Source: Promicromonospora iranensis
GTDB lineage: Bacteria; Actinomycetota; Actinomycetes; Actinomycetales; Cellulomonadaceae
Length of the DNA: 64,000 nt
Direction: 5' to 3'
NCBI RefSeq assembly: GCF_028994775.1
Contig: NZ_JAJQMN010000007.1
Coordinates: forward strand, 124,001 to 188,000
In this document: positions 24,568 through 32,818 of the stretch, piece after piece
Numbering within the stretch: the stretch's first letter is position 1
Layout of the letters: every line of letters starts with the position of its first letter
Translations under genes and position numbers: made by a program
Notes under the pieces: generated by a model
The model's input: the letters and a program-made list of their open reading frames with translations, nothing else
What the model was told of the DNA's origin: nothing
The model's database searches: none

Positions 24568-26103
24568 GTGACCGGTGGTGCGGCGGGCAACGGGCATGGG
24601 AACGGGCATGGGAACGGGCATGGGAACGGGCATGGCAACGGGGCGCACGGCGTGATCACCCGCAGGGGTTTCATCGTGGGCGGCGCGGTCGGGCTCCTGG
24701 CCGGGGCGGGGCTCCCGCTGGGCCTCGAGCGGCTGTTCGGTGGTGCCGCCGACCTGGAGACGTTCTCCCAGGGCGACCACCTCACCATCCTCAGCGGCCG
24801 CGACCAGACCGACGGCGGGCAGCGCCGGCTGCTCGTGGAGCTCTGGAACCGGGTGCACGAGCGGCACCCCGCGCAGATCGTCGAGGTGTCGAGCAACGCC
24901 GACCTCGCCTACAGCACGATGCTGTCGGCCGCGCAGGCCCGCGAGCCGCGCTACGACGTCTACAACCTGGACATCCCGTGGGTGCCGCAGTTCGCGCAGA
25001 GCGGCTACCTCCGGGAGCTCGACGGCGCGACGCGCGGCGGGTTCCTCGGCGAGCCGTGGGCGGCCGGCACCTGGGACGGCGGTACGTACGCGCTTCCCTT
25101 CAACTCCGACGTCGGGCTGCTGTACTGCAACCTCGACCTGATCGCCGAGTACTACGAGCAGGAGGTACCGGCGACCGACCCGATCCCCCTGCACCACGGC
25201 TGGGCCGGCCTGGAGACGTTCGCGCACGAGGTCTTCGCCGAGGTCGGCGGTGACGCCGAAGGGCTGAGCCGACCACCGGTCGACACGGCGATCGCTCTCC
25301 AGCTGGCCGACTACGAGGGCTTCACGGTCAACCTCTGGGAGATCCTGCTGGGCACGGGCGCCGTCTCGGTGGACGCGACAGGGCGACCGGTCTTCCAGGA
25401 TGTCGACATGATCGGCGACACGGTCGACGGCCTGGCACGGCGGCTGCGTGCGTCGGCGGACGGGCCGAGCGGGACCGCGGCGTCGCTCGCGTTCGACGAG
25501 CAGGGCTCGCTGGCCGCCTTCGCCGCGGGACGCGCCGTCTTCCTGCGGCACTGGCCGCGGGCGCTGCGCCTGCTGCGAGGGAGTGACGCCGCGCCGTTCC
25601 GGGTCGGGTTCATGCCCGTACCGGGCGGAGGCGTGCTCGGCGGGCAGAGCCTCGCCGTGGCGGCGGCCTCCCGGTACCCGGTGGCGGCGCGGCGCCTCGT
25701 CGAGTTCCTCACCGACGAGCGCAGCCACCAGCTCATCTTCGAGCGCGGGGGGTTCGCCGCGAGCCGCGAGGCGCCGTACCGCGACCCCGAGGCGCCCTGG
25801 GCGCTGGAGCCGGCGACGGACGGGCTCTCCGCCTCACTCGTGGACTACGCGACGGGGAAGGGGGCCGAAGGCACCAACGACCCGGAGCGCAAGGCCAACG
25901 ACGCGTTGCGGCTGGCGATGGACGGTGCGTCGCCCCGCCCTCGTCTGCAGCACTACGTGGAGCTCAGCGAGGAGTTCCGCCGGCACGTCCGGGCGGCTCT
26001 GTCGCCGGCGGGCTCGGCCGCAGGTGGCGAGGTGCCGTTCGACGGCGCGCGGTTCGCCGAGCGTATGGAGGCCGCGATGGACGGCAAGGTCGGGTCGGGC
26101 TGA
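24568..26103 (+). CDS. Tat-exported extracellular solute-binding protein
   Basis: A 511-residue protein with a GTG start one base after the previous stop and GGAGGT upstream. The N terminus has a GHGN repeat (residues 8-26) and then a twin-arginine signal, TRRGFIVGGAVGLLAGAGLP. The mature part has the features of sugar-type solute-binding proteins: HLTILSGRDQT, RYDVYNLDIPWVPQFAQSGY, ALPFNSDVGLLYCN and SRYPVAARRLVEFLTDERSH. No ABC permease or ATPase lies nearby, so it may serve the VWA partner rather than an importer. Confidence 0.85.
   Translation: MTGGAAGNGHGNGHGNGHGNGHGNGAHGVITRRGFIVGGAVGLLAGAGLPLGLERLFGGAADLETFSQGDHLTILSGRDQTDGGQRRLLVELWNRVHERHPAQIVEVSSNADLAYSTMLSAAQAREPRYDVYNLDIPWVPQFAQSGYLRELDGATRGGFLGEPWAAGTWDGGTYALPFNSDVGLLYCNLDLIAEYYEQEVPATDPIPLHHGWAGLETFAHEVFAEVGGDAEGLSRPPVDTAIALQLADYEGFTVNLWEILLGTGAVSVDATGRPVFQDVDMIGDTVDGLARRLRASADGPSGTAASLAFDEQGSLAAFAAGRAVFLRHWPRALRLLRGSDAAPFRVGFMPVPGGGVLGGQSLAVAAASRYPVAARRLVEFLTDERSHQLIFERGGFAASREAPYRDPEAPWALEPATDGLSASLVDYATGKGAEGTNDPERKANDALRLAMDGASPRPRLQHYVELSEEFRRHVRAALSPAGSAAGGEVPFDGARFAERMEAAMDGKVGSG
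24589..24636 (+). repeat. 12-bp coding tandem repeat (GHGN), four copies
   Basis: The unit AACGGGCATGGG occurs four times, the last with one change, and encodes Asn-Gly-His-Gly. It sits just before the twin-arginine signal, in the part that is removed or stays in the cytoplasm. Copy number may vary by slippage. Confidence 0.85.
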
Positions 26104-26219
26104 TCTGGTGCGCTGACCTGACGCGCGGGAACCAGGTCTTGACGAGCGTCCGCGCCGATGCTGCACTTAACACACTGGGCAATTAACAGGATGCACAAAT
26201 AACCGGAAGGCTCAACACC

Positions 26220-26564
26220 TTGTCCGACGTCGACACGCTCAGCGCCACCTTCGCGGCGCTCGCCGACCCCACGCGGCGAGCCCTGCTGGCACGGCTGCGG
26301 CAGGGGGAGGCGACGGTGACGCAGCTCGCCGAGCCGTTCGCGATGAGCCTGCCCGCCGTGTCGCGGCACCTGAAGGTGCTGGAGCGGGCCGGGCTCGTGA
26401 ACAAGGGGCGGGACGCGCAGTGGCGCCCGTGCCGGCTCGACGCGGCGCCCTTGCGCGAGGTCGACGAGTGGGTGAAGGGATACCGGGCGTTCTTCGAGGA
26501 GCGGTACGACCGGCTGGCAGCGCAGCTGGCCGAGCGCCGCGCGGAGCACACGGAGGAAGCGTGA
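26220..26564 (+). CDS. ArsR-family winged-helix regulator
   Basis: A 114-residue repressor, probably starting at TTG 26220 with GGAAGG nine bases upstream. It has the ArsR core ATFAALADPTRRALLARLRQ, the recognition region AMSLPAVSRHLKVLERAGLV and a wing NKGRDAQWRPCRLD. The usual CxC metal site is absent. It is followed without a gap by an AHSA1-type gene, the standard pairing for this subgroup. The AT-rich sequence at 26165-26205 (CACTTAACACACTGGGC, AATTAACAGG) probably holds its promoter and operator. Confidence 0.9.
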   Translation: MSDVDTLSATFAALADPTRRALLARLRQGEATVTQLAEPFAMSLPAVSRHLKVLERAGLVNKGRDAQWRPCRLDAAPLREVDEWVKGYRAFFEERYDRLAAQLAERRAEHTEEA

Positions 26565-26566
26565 CC

Positions 26567-27106
26567 ATGGAAGCCACCAACCAGTCCGGAGGCCAGTCCA
26601 CCAGCCAGTTCGCCGGCCAGCCCGCCCAGTCCCGCGGGTTCACGATGACCCGCGTCCTGCCCGCGTCGCGCGACGCCGTCTGGGCGGCATGGACGGAGCC
26701 CGAGAGGCTGCGCTGGTTCGCCGGTGTCGAGCCGGGCGTCGACTTCGAGCCGAGCGTCGACCTGCGGGTCGGCGGCGCATGGCGTGTGCACCTGTACCAG
26801 CCCGACGGCGAGGACTACTTCACCGGCGGCATCTACCAGGAGATCGTGCCGAACGAGCGCCTCGTGTTCGCGTGGGGTGCCGCCGGTGGCTGGCCCGAGC
26901 TCGACCCGTCGCGGGTCGACGACGTGCCCGTGGTCACGATCGAGCTGGCCGACGGCGCGGACGGCACGGTCATGACCACGAGCTTCGGCTTCGCCGACAC
27001 GGTGCCCGACGCCGACGTGGCGAAGTGGTTCGACCTCGGCATCCGCGCGGGCTGGAGCGACACGATCGGCCGCCTGGCGCCGGCGCTCGCGTCGACCGCC
27101 CCGTAG
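26567..27106 (+). CDS. SRPBCC (AHSA1-like) domain protein
   Basis: A 179-residue protein of the START/Bet v1-like SRPBCC superfamily: VLPASRDAVWAAWTEPERLR, VDLRVGGAWRVHL, GIYQEIVPNERLVFAWG and a C-terminal helix GIRAGWSDTIGRLAPAL. The N-terminal 25 residues are Gln/Ser/Gly-rich. The start may be this ATG or the GTG at 26561, which would overlap the ArsR stop by four bases. Such proteins are co-transcribed with ArsR regulators in many bacteria; the ligand is unknown. Confidence 0.88.
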   Translation: MEATNQSGGQSTSQFAGQPAQSRGFTMTRVLPASRDAVWAAWTEPERLRWFAGVEPGVDFEPSVDLRVGGAWRVHLYQPDGEDYFTGGIYQEIVPNERLVFAWGAAGGWPELDPSRVDDVPVVTIELADGADGTVMTTSFGFADTVPDADVAKWFDLGIRAGWSDTIGRLAPALASTAP

Positions 27107-27139
27107 GCCGCTCGGCGAGCCCGGCGCGGGACGGTGCTG

Positions 27140-27718
27140 TCAGCGCTCCACGCCGAGGTCCTCGATCACCTCGACGCCCGGCATCGAGCACAGCAGCGGC
27201 CCCGGCATGAGGAGCTTGGACCTGCGGATGCCGGAGCCCATGAGCGCCGTCGTGCCCGCCTCGGCGAACCGGGAGTCGACGAGCACGCGGTACCCCTCGG
27301 GGAGGCCGACGGGCGTGATGCCGCCGTACTCCATGCTCGACTCGGCCACGGCGCGGTCCATCGGCAGGAACGAGGCCTTGCGCACGTCGAGCAGCTTGCG
27401 TACCCGCTTGTTGACGTCGGCGAACGTGCTGGCCGGCACGACGCACGCCGCGACGCGCTCGTCCTCGCCCCGCTTGCCGGCCACGAGCACGCAGTTGGCC
27501 GACGCCTCCGGGGGCAGGCCGTGCAGCTCGTTGAGCGTGGCCGTCTCGGCGTGCTCGGGATCGATCTCCGTGACGGCGACCTGGCTCGCGACCCGCGGGT
27601 CGGCGTCGGCCCAGGTGGTCAGGGCCGCGAGCACCGGCTCCGCGAGGAGCTCCGGGTGCTCGAGCGCCGGTGCCCAGGCGAGGTCGCCCAGCGTGGGCAG
27701 GGTGGCGTTCTCGCTCAT
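27140..27718 (-). CDS. YbaK/aminoacyl-tRNA deacylase domain protein
   Basis: A 192-residue protein of the YbaK/ProX group, which hydrolyses mischarged aminoacyl-tRNA such as Cys- or Ala-tRNA(Pro). Visible motifs are NCVLVAGKRG, AACVVPASTFADVNKRVRKL, the signature AESSMEYGGITPVGLPEGY and VLVDSRFAEA. It overlaps the preceding PEBP gene by four bases (27715-27718), so the two form an operon. Confidence 0.87.
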   Translation of the reverse strand: MSENATLPTLGDLAWAPALEHPELLAEPVLAALTTWADADPRVASQVAVTEIDPEHAETATLNELHGLPPEASANCVLVAGKRGEDERVAACVVPASTFADVNKRVRKLLDVRKASFLPMDRAVAESSMEYGGITPVGLPEGYRVLVDSRFAEAGTTALMGSGIRRSKLLMPGPLLCSMPGVEVIEDLGVER

Positions 27719-28251
27719 CGGCTGTATGTCGCCGTCAGCGTGGCGCGCCCCAGCAGGTGGAAGTACACGTTGAACGCCACCTGCGCGTTGGTGTTGTCCG
27801 GGCCCAGCCCCAGCTCGCCCGGCTCCACGTCGAGAGCGTGCACGGCGAAGATGTACCGGTGCGGGTGGTCGCCGGGCGGCGGGCCGGCGCCCTCGAAGCC
27901 CGGGGTGTGACCGTCGCTGTACGTGTGGAACGCCCCGGCGGGCAGGCCCGAGCCGTCAGGAGTGCCGGCGCCCGTGTCGAGTGACGTCACGTCGGCCGGG
28001 ATGTCCACGACGGTCCAGTGGTGGTAGCCCATCGGCGTCGGCGCGTCGGGGTCGTAGCAGGTCACGACGAACGACTTGGTGCCCTCGGGGAAGCCGCTCC
28101 ACTCCAGCGCGGGGGAGATGTTCTGGTCGTGCGCGGCGTGCGCGTCCGGCATGCGCTCGCCGTCGGTCAGGTTGCTGCTCGTCAGCGAGAAGGACGCGGG
28201 AGCGGGCAGCAGCGTGTAGGGGTCCGGCGGGTAGGGGCGAGTGAAGTCCAT
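27715..28251 (-). CDS. YbhB/YbcL-type phosphatidylethanolamine-binding protein (PEBP)
   Basis: A 178-residue PEBP-family protein. The ligand pocket motifs are NISPALEWSGFPEGTKSFVV, CYDPDAPTPMGYHHWTVVDI and GAGPPPGDHPHRYIFAVHAL. No signal peptide is present, so it is cytosolic, as for E. coli YbhB. It is the first gene of a two-gene operon with the YbaK-type gene. The function of bacterial members is not established. Confidence 0.92.
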   Translation of the reverse strand: MDFTRPYPPDPYTLLPAPASFSLTSSNLTDGERMPDAHAAHDQNISPALEWSGFPEGTKSFVVTCYDPDAPTPMGYHHWTVVDIPADVTSLDTGAGTPDGSGLPAGAFHTYSDGHTPGFEGAGPPPGDHPHRYIFAVHALDVEPGELGLGPDNTNAQVAFNVYFHLLGRATLTATYSR

Positions 28252-28364
28252 GACCCCACTCTGCCGAATCGCCGGTCCGGGTGCCAGCGACTGCGGTCCT
28301 GACCCCGACCTGGCCGAGCCGGTGGTGCTGGCCCCGGCCCGGATCGGTGCAGCATGATCGGCGC

Positions 28365-29141
28365 ATGATCATCAGGTCCTCCGCCGCGCTGGTGCGGCCG
28401 GGCATGCTCGACGAGTTCCGCGGCTTCGTCGAGGCCGGCAGCACGGTGTTCGCGACGTTCGACGGTTTCCTCGGCGACGAGATCGTCGTCGGACCGGACA
28501 CCCTGACCTACGTGAGCCGCTGGCGGGACACCGCGGCGCTCGTCGGATTCGCCGGTCCGGGCTGGCGTACCGAGCCGGTCGTGCTGGAGGACGAGGACCG
28601 CTTCCTGGTCGCGCCGCTGCGCGTGCGGCACGTCGAGCTCCGGCAGGCGGGGCCGGACGACGCTCCCGGCATCGCCGACGTCTGGCACGCCGCCTGGGGC
28701 GACGGGCACCACGGCCTCGTGCCGCCGACGCTCGAAGCGGTCCGCACGCGCGAGTCGTTCGGGCCGCGGGCGGCGAGCCGGGTGCCGAGCACGACGGTGG
28801 CCGTGGCCGACGCGCAGCCTGCGGACGGAGGACCGGCCGACGGCGGTGTCGTCGGCTTCGTCACCGTCCACGACGACGAGGTCGAGCAGGTGTTCGTCTC
28901 GGCGACACACCGCGGCTCCGGCCTCGCCGCGTACCTCCTGTCCGACGGCGAGGACCGGGTCGCCGCGGCGGGGCACGCAGAGGCCTGGCTCGCCGTCGTG
29001 GCAGGCAACGGGCGGGCGCGACGGTTCTACGAACGCCAGGGCTGGTCGGACGCCGGACCGCTCGACTACCAGGCGGAGACCACAGCGGGCCCGGTTCCGG
29101 TTCCGGTGCGCCGCTACGTGAAGCGTCTGGCGGGCGAGTGA
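28365..29141 (+). CDS. Fusion of an N-terminal monooxygenase-like (ABM) domain and a GNAT acetyltransferase
   Basis: A 258-residue protein starting at MIIRSSAALVRPG. Residues 1-85 resemble a dimeric alpha/beta-barrel (ABM) domain: FRGFVEAGSTVFATFDGFLG and LTYVSRWRDTAALVGFAGPG. Residues 90-255 are a GNAT domain: VELRQAGPDDAPGIADVW, the acetyl-CoA loop VSATHRGSGLAAYLLSDGED and WLAVVAGNGRARRFYERQGW. Such fusions are uncommon. The substrate is unknown. Confidence 0.75.
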   Translation: MIIRSSAALVRPGMLDEFRGFVEAGSTVFATFDGFLGDEIVVGPDTLTYVSRWRDTAALVGFAGPGWRTEPVVLEDEDRFLVAPLRVRHVELRQAGPDDAPGIADVWHAAWGDGHHGLVPPTLEAVRTRESFGPRAASRVPSTTVAVADAQPADGGPADGGVVGFVTVHDDEVEQVFVSATHRGSGLAAYLLSDGEDRVAAAGHAEAWLAVVAGNGRARRFYERQGWSDAGPLDYQAETTAGPVPVPVRRYVKRLAGE

Positions 29142-29315
29142 CGACGCCACACGCCGGGAAGTGGTCCCTGGCCGCCGGCAGGTCGCTGGCGGACTCGCCG
29201 CCGCAAGGTCGACGAGCCGGGCGAACCGGCAGTTCCACTGCGCTGACGGAGTTCCTCGACGGCTGACGGCGCCGGCCGGTAGGTCCGGCCGAGCAATTGA
29301 CCGAACTCACTGACT
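29142..29315. other. Intergenic stretch before the palindrome and 31-bp repeats
   Basis: About 174 bp after the GNAT gene, part of a 364-bp gap between convergent genes. No open frame with coding character is seen. Together with the palindrome at 29316 and the tandem repeats at 29369 it makes the whole gap repeat-rich. Confidence 0.5.
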
Positions 29316-29373
29316 TCGGTCCGTTGCTCTGAGATCGGTCAATCAACCGACCGATCTCAGAGCAACGGACCGA
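29316..29373. repeat. 58-bp palindrome with 25-bp perfect arms
   Basis: Arms 29316-29340 (starting TCGGTCCGTTGCTCTGAGAT) and 29349-29373 are perfect inverse complements around an 8-nt loop. It lies between the convergent GNAT and QsdR-type genes, where it could act as a bidirectional terminator. Its right end runs directly into a 31-bp tandem repeat. Confidence 0.92.
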
Positions 29374-29470
29374 TCTCGACGAGCGGCCCGGTGCAGGGGA
29401 CCGATCTCGACGAGCGGCCCGGTGCAGGGGACCGATCTCGACGAGCAGCTCGGTGCAACGGACCGATCTC
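29369..29470. repeat. 31-bp tandem repeat, about 3.3 copies
   Basis: Units start ACCGATCTCGACGAGCGGCC at 29369 and 29400 (identical) and at 29431 (diverged), with a partial unit at 29462-29470. The ACCGATCTC core is also in the right arm of the adjacent palindrome, so the array seems to have grown from it. Confidence 0.88.
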
Positions 29471-29505
29471 ACCGGGCCGCGACCCTCACAGCCGTTCGGG
29501 GCCGG

Positions 29506-30129
29506 TCAGTCCACCCGCAGCAGGTGGCGGAACGCCGTCCGGGCACGCTCCGGGCTCGGCTCGTCGCCCGTGATGAGGTCCGCGTACGTGAGCGACTCGG
29601 ACACCCGGACCAGCAGGTAGGCGAGCTCCTCGGGGGTGATGGTGCCGCCGAACGGCTTCTCGCCCAGGTCGCGCACCACGAGCCACTCGACGGTGGCGAC
29701 GAACCGTTGCTGGATGGGACTGTCCGCGGTCGTGAGCAGCCGCAGGGAGCGGGCCGGCTCCCTGCGCAGGAACGCGCGGAAGTAGTCGGCGACGATGAGG
29801 TCGTGCGCGAAGGTGGTCAGCAGCCCCGCCAGCCGTTCGGCGCCGGTCAGGTGCTCGTTCGCGCGCTCGGCCTGCACGAGCGTCGGCACGGCGAGCGACC
29901 ACAGCACCTCGCTGAGCAGCGCGTCCCGGTTGCCGACCCAGCGGAACACCGACGTACGGTCCACACCGAGCTGCGCGGCCAGCGGGCCCATGTCGATGCG
30001 GTAGCCCTCGATGAAGGTGTCGCGGGCGAGGTCCAGCACGCGCTGTGCCTCGGGGCGGGTGGCCAGTCGAGCGGAGAGGCGGCTCGGCGCGGCTTCCAGT
30101 CCGACGGTCGCGATCGACGTCGTTGTCAT
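29506..30129 (-). CDS. TetR-family regulator of the QsdR type
   Basis: A 207-residue TetR protein. The N terminus LSARLATRPEAQRVLDLARD, TFIEGYRIDMGPLAAQLGVD and RTSVFRWVGNRDALLSEVLW is the QsdR subgroup pattern, with the helix-turn-helix DMGPLAAQLGVDRTSVFRWV. The C-terminal ligand domain follows (TFAHDLIVADYFRAFLRREP). QsdR represses catabolism of gamma-lactones and N-acyl-homoserine lactones in Rhodococcus. The gene is divergent from an SDR gene, with a 24-bp dyad between them that recurs at 43288. It probably regulates both sites, including its own promoter. Confidence 0.85.
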   Translation of the reverse strand: MTTTSIATVGLEAAPSRLSARLATRPEAQRVLDLARDTFIEGYRIDMGPLAAQLGVDRTSVFRWVGNRDALLSEVLWSLAVPTLVQAERANEHLTGAERLAGLLTTFAHDLIVADYFRAFLRREPARSLRLLTTADSPIQQRFVATVEWLVVRDLGEKPFGGTITPEELAYLLVRVSESLTYADLITGDEPSPERARTAFRHLLRVD

Positions 30130-30160
30130 GGCGGCTATCCAACCGCGACCGGGGCTCCGG

Positions 30161-30184
30161 TGCAACAATATGCGAAATGATGCA
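30161..30184. promoter_or_regulatory. 24-bp dyad operator, copy 1 (putative QsdR-type site)
   Basis: Half-sites TGCAACAAT and AATGATGCA flank a 6-bp centre. With the following TAC the 27-bp block agrees with 43288-43314 at 19 positions, including both outer half-sites. It lies 32 bp upstream of the QsdR-type start. Assignment to that regulator is inferred from position and recurrence. Confidence 0.7.
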
Positions 30185-30253
30185 TACGGGACATCCGCGG
30201 AAGATGCGCACTCTATCCCGCGGAAAGGCGACGTGCTACGGTGCTCCACACAA

Positions 30254-30267
30254 ACCGACCAGACGGT
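30254..30267. promoter_or_regulatory. ACCGACC-type operator, copy 1
   Basis: ACCGACCAGACGGT fits the palindrome ACCGACCGGTCGGT with three changes. It ends just before the ribosome site of the SDR gene at 30280, whose operon includes the TetR gene at 31161. Close matches occur at 33691 and 43320. Probably bound by that TetR protein. Confidence 0.65.
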
Positions 30268-30279
30268 ACGGAGGTATGC

Positions 30280-31119
30280 GTGGCTGACAACGTCGTCGCC
30301 GGTGAGGCCGAGAACGGGCCCGGGCGCAGGTTCGAGCGCAGGTTCGAGGGCAGGGTCGCGCTGATCACGGGTGCGAGCCGGGGGATAGGCCTCGCCATCG
30401 CCCACCGCATCGTGGCGGAGGGTGGCCGGGTGGTGGTCACCGGGCGCTCCGCCGACACCCTGAAGGAGGCGGTCGCCGAGCTCGGCCCGGACCGTGCCCT
30501 GGGCATCGCGGGCAAGGCGGACGACGCCGGGCACCGCGCGGACGCCATCGCGCAGACGATCGACCGCTTCGGGCGCCTGGACCACCTCGTGAACAACGCC
30601 GGGATCAATCCCGCCTACGGGCCGCTCGCGCAGCTGGAGGCCGGCGTGGCCCGCAAGATCCTCGAGGTGAACGTGATCGCGGCACTGGAGTGGACCCGGG
30701 AGGCGGTCGCTGCGGCCGCAGGGGCGGCGTCCGCAGACAGCGCTGCGACCGCGACCGGCGTGCCGCTGCGCTCGATCGTGAACATGGCGTCGATCGCGGG
30801 GACGGCGGCCGGCCCGAACATCGCCTTCTACGGCGTCTCCAAGGCGGCCCTGATCAACCTGACCGTCCAGCTCGCCGACGAGCTCGCCCCGGCCATCCGC
30901 GTCAACGCGCTCGCGCCCGCGGTGATCAGGACGCGGCTGGCGCGTGCCCTCTACGAGGGTCGCGAGGAGGAGGCGTCCGCCGCCTACCCGCTGCGCCGGC
31001 TCGGGGTCCCGGACGACGTCGCCGGCCCCGCCGCGTTCCTCCTGTCCGACGACGCCGCCTGGGTGACCGGCCAGACGCTGCTGGTCGACGGCGGCGCCAG
31101 CGTGCGTGCCGCGTGGTGA
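30280..31119 (+). CDS. SDR-family oxidoreductase, first gene of the catabolic cluster
   Basis: A 279-residue SDR. GTG 30280 is preceded by GGAGGT. Motifs: ALITGASRGIGLAIAHRIV, NNAGINPAYGPL, the catalytic IVNMASIAGTAAGPN with FYGVSKAALINL, and a C-terminal VTGQTLLVDGGASVRAAW. It uses NAD(P)(H) on a hydroxyl or keto group, probably of an acyl-CoA or acid intermediate. It lies under two operators and is followed by a TetR gene, so its expression should respond to the cluster's inducer. Confidence 0.88.
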   Translation: MADNVVAGEAENGPGRRFERRFEGRVALITGASRGIGLAIAHRIVAEGGRVVVTGRSADTLKEAVAELGPDRALGIAGKADDAGHRADAIAQTIDRFGRLDHLVNNAGINPAYGPLAQLEAGVARKILEVNVIAALEWTREAVAAAAGAASADSAATATGVPLRSIVNMASIAGTAAGPNIAFYGVSKAALINLTVQLADELAPAIRVNALAPAVIRTRLARALYEGREEEASAAYPLRRLGVPDDVAGPAAFLLSDDAAWVTGQTLLVDGGASVRAAW

Positions 31120-31160
31120 GCCGTCCGGTGAATGCGGTGGCGACGGTGAAGGATGTGCCC

Positions 31161-31754
31161 ATGCGCACCACGAACGTCCAGGACCAGGTCCTGCGAGCCG
31201 CTCTCGACCTCTTCTCCACGCAGGGGTACGCGACCACGAGCGTCCAGGAGATCGTCGCTGCCGCCGGCGTCACCAAGGGGGCGATGTACCACTACTTCGC
31301 CTCCAAGGACGACCTGCTGTTCGCGATCTACGACCGGCTGCTGTCCCTGCAGAAGGCGCGCCTCGAAGAGATCGTCGCCGCGGGTGCCGAGCGGGGCGAC
31401 GGTGTCGAGGAGGTGCTGCGCGCGGTCTGCGAGGACGTGATCTCGACGTCGATCGAGTTCCTGCCCGAGGGCACGGTGTTCACGCGCAGCCAGCACATGC
31501 TCACGCCCGAGCGCCAGAAGGAGGTCAAGCGGCGTCGGCGCGAGTACCACGAGGAGTTCGAGGCGCTGCTCCGGCGGGGCATCCAGGAGGGCCTGTTCCG
31601 CGACGACGTGCCCACGGCGATGCTCATCGCGCACTTCTTCTCCGACGTGCACTACCTGTCCCAGTGGTACTCGCCCACCGGGCCCGCGACAGCGGGCCAG
31701 GTGGCGGAACAGATCACCGAGCTGTTCCTGCGCGGCATCCGGGCGACGACATGA
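31161..31754 (+). CDS. TetR-family regulator of the catabolic cluster
   Basis: A 197-residue TetR protein from ATG 31161 with GAAGGA seven bases upstream. The N-terminal helix-turn-helix is ALDLFSTQGYATTSVQEIVA and AGVTKGAMYHYFASKDDLLF. The ligand domain has RSQHMLTPERQKEVKRRRRE and HYLSQWYSPTGPATAGQVAE, as in regulators of fatty-acid or sterol-ring catabolism (KstR2/FadR-like TetRs). It sits between an SDR gene and a quinone-oxidoreductase gene on the same strand. The ACCGACC motif at three promoters of the cluster is its most likely target. Confidence 0.85.
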   Translation: MRTTNVQDQVLRAALDLFSTQGYATTSVQEIVAAAGVTKGAMYHYFASKDDLLFAIYDRLLSLQKARLEEIVAAGAERGDGVEEVLRAVCEDVISTSIEFLPEGTVFTRSQHMLTPERQKEVKRRRREYHEEFEALLRRGIQEGLFRDDVPTAMLIAHFFSDVHYLSQWYSPTGPATAGQVAEQITELFLRGIRATT

Positions 31755-31798
31755 GCAGTGACATGAGCACCGGCACAGAACTCAGAGAGGAACGACAC

Positions 31799-32818
31799 GT
31801 GAGCGTACCCACGGCGATGAAGGCGTGGCGGGTGGTCTCCCACGGGGAGCCCGAGCAGGTGATGGAGCTGCACGACGTTCCGGTGCCCGAGCCGGGTCCG
31901 GGCGAGGTGCTGCTGCGGGTGCGGGCGGTGGCGGTGAACTTCCCCGACGTCCTGCTGGCCCGCGGTGAGTACCAGGAGCGGCCCGAGCTGCCCTTCGTGC
32001 CGGGTATCGAGCTGTGCGGCGACGTCGTCGCGCTGGGCGACGGCGTGACCGAGGGCGAGCGGGTGCGGGTCGGCGACCGCGTCGTCGGCTCGAAGATCGG
32101 GGTGCTGGCGCAGTACGCGACGGTGCCGGTCGAGGCGGTGCACCCGGCGCCGTCCTCCCTGGACGACGCACAGGCCGCTGCCCTGACCATCGCGTATCAG
32201 ACCGCATGGTTCGGGCTGCACCAGCGGGGCGGGCTGCGGGCCGGCCAGACGCTGCTGGTGCATGCCGCTGCGGGCGGCGTGGGTACCGCCGCGTGCCAGC
32301 TCGGCCGGGCTGCGGGAGCCCGGGTGGTCGGGGTGGTGGGCAGCGAGGCGAAGGTGGAGGCAGCCCGCGCCGCGGGTGCCGACCAGGTGTTCCTGCGCGA
32401 CGACGACTGGGTCGCCGAGCTGCGCAAGCCCGGCGTCGACGTGGTGTTCGATCCGGTGGGCGGCGACTCGTTCGAGCGTTCGACCCGGTGCATCGCGTTC
32501 GAGGGCCGGATCGTGGTGGTCGGGTTCGCGAGCGGGCAGATGCCGAAGGTGCGGGCCGACCTGGCGCTCGTGAAGAACTACGGCGTGCTCGGCCTGCACT
32601 GGGCGCTGTACCAGAAGCGGCGGCCCGACCTCGTGGACGCCGCCCACGCCGAGCTGGACAAGCTGGCCGCGTCCGGCGCGGTGCGCCCGGTGCTGAGCGA
32701 CGTGGTCGGGTTCGACCAGGCGCCCGCCGCGGTGGCGCGGCTGGCCGGCGGCGCGACGACGGGCCGGCTCGTGGTCAAGGTGGCCGACGACGCGGTGGCC
32801 GAGGAGGTGGCGGCATGA
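31799..32818 (+). CDS. NADPH:quinone oxidoreductase-family (zinc-independent MDR) protein
   Basis: A 339-residue medium-chain reductase. GTG 31799 has AGAGG eight bases upstream; ATG 31751, overlapping the tetR stop, is an alternative. Motifs: AVAVNFPDVLLARGEYQERP, the cofactor-binding LVHAAAGGVGTAACQLGRAA and VDVVFDPVGGDSFERSTRCI. Catalytic zinc ligands are absent, as in QOR-type enzymes that reduce quinones or alpha,beta-unsaturated acyl groups. Its stop overlaps the next ATG by four bases. Confidence 0.88.
   Translation: MSVPTAMKAWRVVSHGEPEQVMELHDVPVPEPGPGEVLLRVRAVAVNFPDVLLARGEYQERPELPFVPGIELCGDVVALGDGVTEGERVRVGDRVVGSKIGVLAQYATVPVEAVHPAPSSLDDAQAAALTIAYQTAWFGLHQRGGLRAGQTLLVHAAAGGVGTAACQLGRAAGARVVGVVGSEAKVEAARAAGADQVFLRDDDWVAELRKPGVDVVFDPVGGDSFERSTRCIAFEGRIVVVGFASGQMPKVRADLALVKNYGVLGLHWALYQKRRPDLVDAAHAELDKLAASGAVRPVLSDVVGFDQAPAAVARLAGGATTGRLVVKVADDAVAEEVAA

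Noticed and set aside
22572-26103. The solute-binding protein as part of a complete sugar ABC importer
   Set aside because: No permease or ATPase gene is adjacent on either side; the Liv importer at 33.8-38.6 kb has its own binding protein.
29142-29505. 31-bp repeats as a plasmid-type iteron origin
   Set aside because: No replication initiator gene is near, and the units derive from the adjacent palindrome.
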